A DNA stretch of 11,873 bases from positions 1 through 11,873 of the forward strand of contig NZ_CAJZFJ010000069.1 of NCBI RefSeq assembly GCF_915070105.1, written 5' to 3'. How positions within the stretch are numbered: position 1 is the stretch's first letter; every line of letters starts with the position of its first letter. The position numbers and the translations under genes are program-made. The DNA is from an uncultured Porphyromonas sp. Lineage in GTDB: Bacteria; Bacteroidota; Bacteroidia; Bacteroidales; Porphyromonadaceae. The notes beneath the pieces are model-generated. The model was not told where the DNA came from and made no database searches. It saw only the letters and a program-made list of their open reading frames with translations. Of this stretch, positions 7,789 through 11,873 are shown in pieces.

Positions 7789-7913
7789 CAGCACTCCCGC
7801 TAGATCCTCATGGGAGACGCCCCCTCATCCCATCCCGTGGTATGCCTCCTGAGGGCAAGAAAGGGTGGGGGAAAGGTGGGAGAAGACTCCATGAAGACAT
7901 AGCGGGAGTACTG
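7789..7913 (-). promoter_or_regulatory. Long-range stem in the gap before the susC-like gene
   Basis: In the leftward transcript the segment from 7913 to 7900 (CAGTACTCCCGCTA) can pair with the segment from 7802 to 7789 (TAGCGGGAGTGCTG): 14 bp with one U-G wobble. It encloses 97 bases. A second stem continues inside it after a short internal loop: CTTCATGG-AG with CTCCCATGAGG, about 10 bp with one bulge. The enclosed apex is a C-rich tract followed by a G-rich tract. The 252-base gap between nanE and the susC-like gene is large for this operon, and I saw no TAnnTTTG promoter in it. The structure could be an RNA processing or stability element that sets transporter versus enzyme levels, or an attenuator; this is inference. 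Confidence 0.4.
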
Positions 7914-7938
7914 TGGAGGGTTTGAGGAGCTACTGGGG

Positions 7939-9129
7939 CTAGTCTAGCTGCTGAAGTAGCTCCTGACAGAGCTGGTAGCCCTTGATCATCATACGAGGGA
8001 TGTGGAAGGGGCCTTTGAAGAGATTGCCCTTAGCGTTCTGGGCAATAGAGCCGTCTCTGTGCAGGTAGCCATACCACTCCCCATGAGTAGGATCTGGGAA
8101 GTGTGCATAGGTCCAGTCACTGATCTGGCGGTGGAGCTTCAGATAACGCTCATCACGGGTCATCTGGTAAGCGTAGAGGGTGGCAATGATAGCCTCTGTC
8201 TGAGGCCACCAGAACTTCATGTCCTGAGCATAGTCTTGACATGGGAAGCCCTTACAGTCACGGAAGTTGATGATGCCCCCGTAGACATCGTCCCAACCCC
8301 ACGCCCAAGACCAGTCAAAGATCTTCTTGCCAAGTCCGATCAGGTGCTTGTCGCCGCCTCGTGCCTTTGCCTCTTCTAGGAGGAACCAAGCTGTCTCGAT
8401 GCAGTGACCTGGGTTGATGAGTCTCCCCTGAAGAGTGTCTATGAACTCCCCATTAGGACCTACCATCTCTAGGAGGGCCTTGTACTCGGGGTGAATGAAG
8501 TGAGCTTCTAGGGCTCGTATTGATCGCTCTATTTGCTCGTCCAGCAGAGGGTCTTGTATAGCCTCTCGGATGCGACTAGCAGTATTGATGAGAATCATCA
8601 CGATGGAGTGCCCCTCAGCCTTCATATAATCCGTGTACTTCGGAGGGAGGAAGCCTGGGGTGGTGAGGAAGCGCTGGATGTCTCGGAAGAGCCCTAGAGC
8701 CTTCTCTGCGTATGCCATATCACCTGATGCGAGGGCATACTCACTGAAGGCGATAGCCGCGAAGGTCTCGCTGAAGACGTAGCGACGCTTACGAAGGGGA
8801 ATTCCCCGCTCTGTCACCTCGAAGTACATACGCCCATCGCTGTCGAAGCAGTGACGCTCGATGAACTCGATCGTCAGGCGTGCTGCCTCCAGCCATTCGG
8901 GGCGACGCTCGATCTGGTTGTAGGCAAACGAGGCCACAAAGGCAAAGCGTCCCTGGAACCATACGCTCTTGGTCGTGTCCATCAGCTTGCCTTCTCGGTC
9001 GAGGCAGGTATAGATACCGCCGTGCTTCCGGTCGAGACCATGCTCTAGCCAGAAGGGCAGTATATCGTTCGTTAGGTCTTCACGGTATCGGTCTCGCCAG
9101 TAGGTGAGGTAGTTCTTGATATGTTCCAT
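7939..9129 (-). CDS. AGE-family epimerase, probable N-acetylmannosamine 2-epimerase (NanE of the Bacteroides type)
   Basis: This cytoplasmic enzyme of the AGE (renin-binding protein) family interconverts N-acetylmannosamine and N-acetylglucosamine without phosphorylation. In Bacteroides fragilis such an enzyme is called NanE and replaces the proteobacterial ManNAc-6-P route. The ATG at 9129 gives 396 residues, normal for this (alpha/alpha)6-barrel family. Active-site marks are WFQGR (Arg61), NPGHCIETAW (His242, Glu245), WWPQTEA (Glu312) and GPFHIPRMM (His376). These correspond in spacing to the essential Arg, two His and Glu of characterised AGE enzymes. An ATG at 9153 would add eight residues overlapping nanA. 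The 9129 start is preferred because it follows the nanA stop by a single base (TAG-T-ATG), suggesting coupled translation. It differs from the E. coli enzyme named NanE, which is an unrelated barrel. Confidence 0.85.
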   Translation of the reverse strand: MEHIKNYLTYWRDRYREDLTNDILPFWLEHGLDRKHGGIYTCLDREGKLMDTTKSVWFQGRFAFVASFAYNQIERRPEWLEAARLTIEFIERHCFDSDGRMYFEVTERGIPLRKRRYVFSETFAAIAFSEYALASGDMAYAEKALGLFRDIQRFLTTPGFLPPKYTDYMKAEGHSIVMILINTASRIREAIQDPLLDEQIERSIRALEAHFIHPEYKALLEMVGPNGEFIDTLQGRLINPGHCIETAWFLLEEAKARGGDKHLIGLGKKIFDWSWAWGWDDVYGGIINFRDCKGFPCQDYAQDMKFWWPQTEAIIATLYAYQMTRDERYLKLHRQISDWTYAHFPDPTHGEWYGYLHRDGSIAQNAKGNLFKGPFHIPRMMIKGYQLCQELLQQLD

Positions 9130-9130
9130 A

Positions 9131-10048
9131 CTAGAAGGTGTTGCCCTTAGCAAAGAAATTGATCGCCTCTAGCTCCTTCTTCATCTGTGCTTCTTCCTCA
9201 GCGGTCATGTTGCGGAATGGGGTACGGTTACCACCGAGATCTAGTCCCATGAGCTTCATGATGCGCTTACCACCTACGATGTTGCCACGGTAGCGACAGA
9301 TGACATTGATCACCTCTTGGTTGTAGTTCTGTAGCTCACGAGCCTTGTCGAGGTTGCCCGCACGGAAGGCCTCGATGACCCCCACAAGGACATTCCCGCA
9401 GTAGTTGGCTGTACCGCTGATGCCTCCCTGCACGTCGCAGGCAGCTAGCCCTGCTAGTAGGGTCTCGTCTTGCCCGTGAAGGAGGTCGTACTTCCCATCC
9501 TTGTAGAGCTTACATTGGTTGTATTCGTATAGGCTCTCATAGGTGTACTTGATCCCAGCGAAGTTAGGGATGCGTCCATCGACAGCCTCTAGGAACTCGA
9601 CCATGGGGAGGTAAGCACCATTGAAAACGGGGATGTGATAGTAGTAGAAGGGCAGCGAGGGAGCCCCAGCGGCGATCTCCTCACAGTACTTCACGAGTTC
9701 CTCCACACGTCCTACCTTGGGGAAGGGGGAAGCCATAGCACCGATACCCCAAGCCCCAATCTTGGCAGCGTGCTCAGCTAGCTGGCGGGAGGAGCGTACA
9801 CAGGTACTACCTACATGTACGATGATCTTGAAGTCTCGGGGGGCAACCTCCACCCATTTCTCGGCTAGGCGCATACGTTCTTCATCGCTTAGCATGTAGC
9901 CCTCGCCAGAGGAGCCATTGATGAAGACGCCCTTGAGACCATTCTTATGAAGCATAGCTGCATAGCGAGCGATAGGCTCATAGTTTACCTCACCATCTGG
10001 GGAGAAGGGAGTAAAGGGGGCTACGAGGAGCCCTTGGATCTTTTCCAT
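9131..10048 (-). CDS. nanA: N-acetylneuraminate lyase (DapA/NAL superfamily)
   Basis: This 305-residue TIM-barrel aldolase cleaves N-acetylneuraminic acid to N-acetylmannosamine and pyruvate, the first step of sialic acid breakdown. The pyruvate-binding loop GSSGE is at 45-49. Tyr137 in FYYYHIP is the proton-relay tyrosine. Lys167 in GIKYT is the Schiff-base lysine, and HGQDE (191-195) contributes the Asp-Glu pair that contacts the sugar chain in lyases. GGISGTANY (208-216) completes the active-site wall. The neighbouring AGE epimerase argues strongly for neuraminate lyase rather than dihydrodipicolinate synthase or another family member. The Bacteroides gene for this step is often called nanL. 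It is the first gene of the leftward operon, about 85 bases downstream of the predicted transcription start. Confidence 0.9.
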   Translation of the reverse strand: MEKIQGLLVAPFTPFSPDGEVNYEPIARYAAMLHKNGLKGVFINGSSGEGYMLSDEERMRLAEKWVEVAPRDFKIIVHVGSTCVRSSRQLAEHAAKIGAWGIGAMASPFPKVGRVEELVKYCEEIAAGAPSLPFYYYHIPVFNGAYLPMVEFLEAVDGRIPNFAGIKYTYESLYEYNQCKLYKDGKYDLLHGQDETLLAGLAACDVQGGISGTANYCGNVLVGVIEAFRAGNLDKARELQNYNQEVINVICRYRGNIVGGKRIMKLMGLDLGGNRTPFRNMTAEEEAQMKKELEAINFFAKGNTF

Positions 10049-10052
10049 TGAT

Positions 10053-10100
10053 CTAGGTATATATGTAATGTGTACAGTTGATAGCTCTGCATACCTCCAT
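10053..10100 (-). other. Possible 15-codon leader ORF before nanA
   Basis: On the bottom strand an ATG at 10100 opens 15 codons (MEVCRAINCTHYIYT), with a TAG stop 4 bases before the nanA ATG. The surrounding leader also holds an inverted pair, CTAGGT (10053-10058) and ACCTAG (10105-10110), that would enclose this ORF. No Shine-Dalgarno is evident. Short ORFs are expected by chance, so this is listed only as a candidate. Confidence 0.17.
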
Positions 10101-10141
10101 CTGCACCTAGGGGGCGGAGGCGATAGAAACTAAGTCTCAGG

Positions 10142-10149
10142 CAAAGATA
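10142..10149 (-). promoter_or_regulatory. Bacteroidota-type -7 element for the sialic acid operon
   Basis: On the bottom strand TATCTTTG matches TAnnTTTG exactly. The inferred start of transcription is near 10135, with a leader of about 87 bases before nanA. No good TTTG -33 element is present at the usual distance, which would fit a promoter needing an activator. Just upstream lies GAAAATATC (bottom strand, 10161 to 10153), similar to the arms of the dyad at 1715-1751. Confidence 0.55.
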
Positions 10150-10338
10150 ACCGATATTTTCCGTTGCACCGCACCGAGCCAGAGCGAGTGGGGCATTTCC
10201 CCTCCTCGCCCCGCCCTCCTGGGGATACTCGGAGCACTACCCTGCATGCTCCCCGTCACGTAGCTGTCGGTATCTGAGCCTAGGGTATGCCCCTCTACCC
10301 CGCTCCCTAGAGTATTATGGTATCGTCTCCCCTCCGCC

Positions 10339-10426
10339 TGTCCCTCCACCTCGCCACCTCGTGCGCGCGTACCTATTATTATATATGAGACTAGGGGGAG
10401 AGGATGCGAGTAGGGGAGGGCGGACA
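10339..10426. repeat. Imperfect inverted repeat around a CGCGCG/AT-rich centre
   Basis: The left arm TGT-CCCTCC-AC-CTCGC (10339-10354) can pair with the right arm GCGAG-TAGG-GGAGGG-CGG-ACA (10406-10426). This makes 14 bp in three blocks, separated by small internal loops. The apex contains the alternating tract GTGCGCGCGTAC (10361-10372), followed by CTATTATTATATATGAG. The alternating tract is prone to Z-DNA and the AT-rich stretch to melting. The function is unknown. Confidence 0.3.
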
Positions 10427-10514
10427 CCAGACATCCCTAGAGGTCGGGAGCCAAGAGGCTGAGGAGCATAGGCCGAGGGTAGAGACCTCCGTACCCTAGG
10501 GGTAGATTGGGTGG

Positions 10515-10548
10515 GTATACTCCTACTATCTAGGGCGGGGGAGTATAC
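10515..10548. repeat. 9-bp inverted repeat leading into the 22-bp array
   Basis: GTATACTCC (10515-10523) and GGAGTATAC (10540-10548) are perfect inverted copies 16 bases apart. The right copy overlaps the first GTATAC element of the tandem array. The left copy may therefore be an outlying member of the same set of sites. Confidence 0.4.
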
Positions 10549-10608
10549 ACGTGTGTACACTGTTGTATACCCACGTGTACACAATAGTGTACAAGCGTGT
10601 ACACTACC
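10543..10608 (+). repeat. Three tandem 22-bp repeats built from GTRTAC palindromes
   Basis: Units begin at 10543, 10565 and 10587. Each has a first element (GTATACAC, GTATACCC, GTGTACAA) and, 10 bases later, a second element that is GTGTACAC in all three (10553, 10575, 10597). The elements thus follow one another at 10, 12, 10, 12 and 10 bases, on average one per helical turn. GTGTACAC is its own reverse complement. The first 18 bases alternate strictly between purine and pyrimidine. The array lies about 230 bases before the receptor promoter and about 400 bases from the nanA promoter. It could be an operator array or a simple tandem repeat. It is too short, and has no spacers, for a CRISPR. 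Confidence 0.7.
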
Positions 10609-10832
10609 TCGCTCTAAGTATCGTCTCGTAGGTCGCTCCGATAGACGTGTCTCTGCTCTCTCGGGAGGATCTACTTCACCCCTCTCGATAGCCTCCAGAG
10701 AAGGTTCCCTCAGAGGTATCCGTTTAGCTCTATTCTGTACTTTGTCAGGCGATGAAATGGGGTATTCGTACTATTTCGTGACTAGAAGTAGGGAAAATCC
10801 CAATGTGTGTTAAAACTTAGGTCTCGAGAATA

Positions 10833-10852
10833 TACCTTTGTGCAACCAAAGG
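10833..10852 (+). promoter_or_regulatory. Promoter of the TonB receptor gene with overlapping inverted repeat
   Basis: TACCTTTG at 10833-10840 matches TAnnTTTG. Its last six bases, CCTTTG (10835-10840), form a perfect inverted repeat with CAAAGG (10847-10852) across a 6-base spacer, spanning the -7 element and the expected transcription start near 10847. A repressor bound there would block the promoter. AAAGGAG (10848-10854) is a Shine-Dalgarno-like sequence 13 bases before the ATG at 10868, so the leader is very short. No clear -33 element was seen. Confidence 0.5.
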
Positions 10853-10867
10853 AGAAAATTATCACTA

Positions 10868-11873
10868 ATGAATAGCTTACTATCAATAATGAACGACAAG
10901 CGTGGGGGAGTCCTCTCCCTGACTGTCTGTGCAGGGCTTCTTGCCCTCGCCTCTCCCGTCCTCGCCTCTGCGGAGGAGCGGGATAGCCTCGCCACCCACC
11001 TGCTAGATGAGGTGATCATCAGTGGCTACGTCCCTCAGCGTATGACTGCCCCCTCGGGTAAGGCTCCCGTGAGCCTGACCTGGATCAACGGCAAGGAGCT
11101 CGGGCTGTACCGCATCCAGAGTGTGACGGATCTGACGAGTCGTGTCCCCAGCCTCTTCATCCCCGACTACGGCTCCAAGCGTAGTGCCGCTATCTACCTC
11201 CGTGGGAGCGGTGCTCGTAGCACGGGGCAGACGATCGGGCTGTATCTGGACGGGGTGCCCGTGCTGAATAAGTCGGGCTTCAATCTTGACCTCCCCGGGA
11301 TCGCTGGTGTCGAGGTGCTGCGAGGCCCACAGGGGACGCTCTACGGCCGCAACGCTATGTCGGGGATCATCAGCTATTATACCCGATCGGCTTTTGACCG
11401 AGCTGGTGGAGAGGCTCGCCTCACAGCTGGTACGCAGGGCTATCTGCGTGCCTCGGTGGAGCAGGCTCTACGCCTCAGTGAGACGCTCGGGCTCAGCTAT
11501 GGCCTCTCGGGCTCGATGCGCCAAGGCTACTTCTACAACGAGACTACCAAGGCCAAGCAGGACAGCCTACGTATGGTAGCGGGCTTCGCCAAGCTAGAGT
11601 ACCGCCCCAACGACCGCCTAGATATGGCACTCAGCCTACAGGGTGACTACGTGAACCAAGGGGGCTTCCCCTATCGTCTGCTGGACATCCGCACCCGCAA
11701 GCCCCTCCCTCTGGCTGCCGATGCCCCAGAGACCTATGAGCGACATGCCGCTACGGCTCGCTACCTCGTCGGCTACCGTGTGAGCGATGCACTCCAGCTC
11801 CAGTCCGCTACGAGCTACCAGTATCTGTATGACCGAGCACAGCTCGATATGGATGCCTCTAGCATGCGCCTCT
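10868..11873 (+). CDS. TonB-dependent outer-membrane receptor, N-terminal part (runs off the window)
   Basis: This reading frame is open from the ATG at 10868 to the right edge (335 codons) with no stop. A signal peptide with a hydrophobic core, VLSLTVCAGLLALASPVLASA, ends near residue 35. A TonB-box-like DEVIISG lies at 47-53. The plug domain includes TIGLYLDGVPV (122-132) and the hallmark VEVLRGPQGTLYGRNAMSG (148-166); barrel strands follow. It has no carboxypeptidase-regulatory domain and lacks the SusC plug signature, so it is a classic receptor of the siderophore, haem, vitamin or metal type rather than a glycan importer. The substrate is unassigned. An in-frame ATG at 10889 (residue 8) also leaves a good signal peptide. 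The AAAGGAG upstream favours 10868. It is divergent from the sialic acid operon and separated from it by about 820 bases. Confidence 0.88.
   Translation, partial: MNSLLSIMNDKRGGVLSLTVCAGLLALASPVLASAEERDSLATHLLDEVIISGYVPQRMTAPSGKAPVSLTWINGKELGLYRIQSVTDLTSRVPSLFIPDYGSKRSAAIYLRGSGARSTGQTIGLYLDGVPVLNKSGFNLDLPGIAGVEVLRGPQGTLYGRNAMSGIISYYTRSAFDRAGGEARLTAGTQGYLRASVEQALRLSETLGLSYGLSGSMRQGYFYNETTKAKQDSLRMVAGFAKLEYRPNDRLDMALSLQGDYVNQGGFPYRLLDIRTRKPLPLAADAPETYERHAATARYLVGYRVSDALQLQSATSYQYLYDRAQLDMDASSMRL

Larger units (their letters stand above)
10162..10800. other. Long intergenic region with no convincing gene
   Basis: About 640 bases between two divergent promoters hold only weak reading frames, which are rich in Arg, Pro, Gly and Ser and look like chance translations of GC-rich DNA. 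Base composition is strongly partitioned. The top strand is C-rich from about 10190 to 10360, AT-rich at 10373-10389, then G-rich from about 10391 to 10545. After that come the 22-bp repeat array and about 200 ordinary bases. Small inverted pairs include GGAGCA/TGCTCC near 10230-10250, TACCC/GGGTA at 10492-10504 and GGGA/TCCC at 10791-10801. No tRNA, rRNA or transposase remnant was recognised. Confidence 0.55.

Noticed and set aside
8002..8379. 125-codon frame antisense to nanE
   Set aside because: It lies wholly inside a well-supported epimerase gene and mirrors its codon pattern; no independent evidence supports it.
9130..9153. Eight-residue N-terminal extension of the epimerase
   Set aside because: It would overlap the nanA 3' end by 23 bases. 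The ATG at 9129 follows the nanA stop by one base and begins exactly where AGE-family proteins start.
10137..10584. Two overlapping bottom-strand reading frames of 96 and 89 codons
   Set aside because: The translations are rich in Arg, Gly, Pro and Ser with no recognisable motif, they overlap each other, and the first crosses the nan promoter. They look like chance frames in GC-rich DNA.
10543..10608. CRISPR array or parS/centromere site
   Set aside because: The repeats are directly adjacent without unique spacers, and the sequence does not match the parS form TGTTnCACGTGnAACA beyond the common CACGTG core.
10361..10608. Replication origin with iterons
   Set aside because: An AT-rich stretch and tandem repeats are present, but no DnaA boxes were seen and no replication initiator gene is nearby. 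Three repeats are too few to argue for it.
10511..10813. Top-strand 100-codon frame across the 22-bp array
   Set aside because: It begins with GTG just before the repeats and mainly translates them. No family signature is present and no promoter or ribosome-binding site precedes it.
11286..11579. 97-codon top-strand frame inside the TonB receptor
   Set aside because: It is out of frame with the receptor, whose plug motifs (LRGPQGTLYGRNA) prove the correct frame.

Overview
The window looks like a chromosomal segment from a Bacteroidota bacterium, most likely a Porphyromonas-type oral or mucosal anaerobe. The evidence is a SusC/SusD outer-membrane pair, promoters of the Bacteroidota form TAnnTTTG in front of four transcription units, few Shine-Dalgarno sequences, and a fermentation-type CoA-transferase. 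The species assignment is inference; no rRNA or marker gene is present.

Layout from left to right. Positions 1-371 are non-coding and G-rich, with three 11-bp-phased repeats and a promoter. A CoA-transferase of the 4-hydroxybutyrate/butyryl-CoA:acetate type (372-1673, +) follows. A near-perfect 14-bp dyad sits just before a TATATTTG box, and next comes a stand-alone WGR-domain protein (1834-2622, +). Two hairpins lie in the convergent junction; the second is a perfect 24-bp stem with a U-rich tail reading leftward.

The centre is a leftward operon transcribed from about 10135 down to about 2700: nanA (N-acetylneuraminate lyase), nanE (AGE-family N-acetylmannosamine 2-epimerase), a SusC-type TonB-dependent transporter and a SusD-type surface lipoprotein. 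Together these would bind and import sialic acid across the outer membrane, split it into N-acetylmannosamine and pyruvate, and convert N-acetylmannosamine to N-acetylglucosamine. An inner-membrane transporter, a kinase and a sialidase are not in the operon. A 252-base gap with a long-range stem separates the enzyme genes from the transport genes.

An intergenic region of about 820 bases (10049-10867) separates nanA from a rightward TonB-dependent receptor that runs off the right edge (10868 onward). It contains no convincing gene but carries a 22-bp tandem repeat built from GTRTAC palindromes, a CGCGCG tract beside an AT-rich stretch, and a promoter overlapped by a 6-bp inverted repeat. This repeat array and the structured leader of the susC-like gene are the most unusual features. 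All the proteins belong to known families, and no clearly new multi-gene system is visible.
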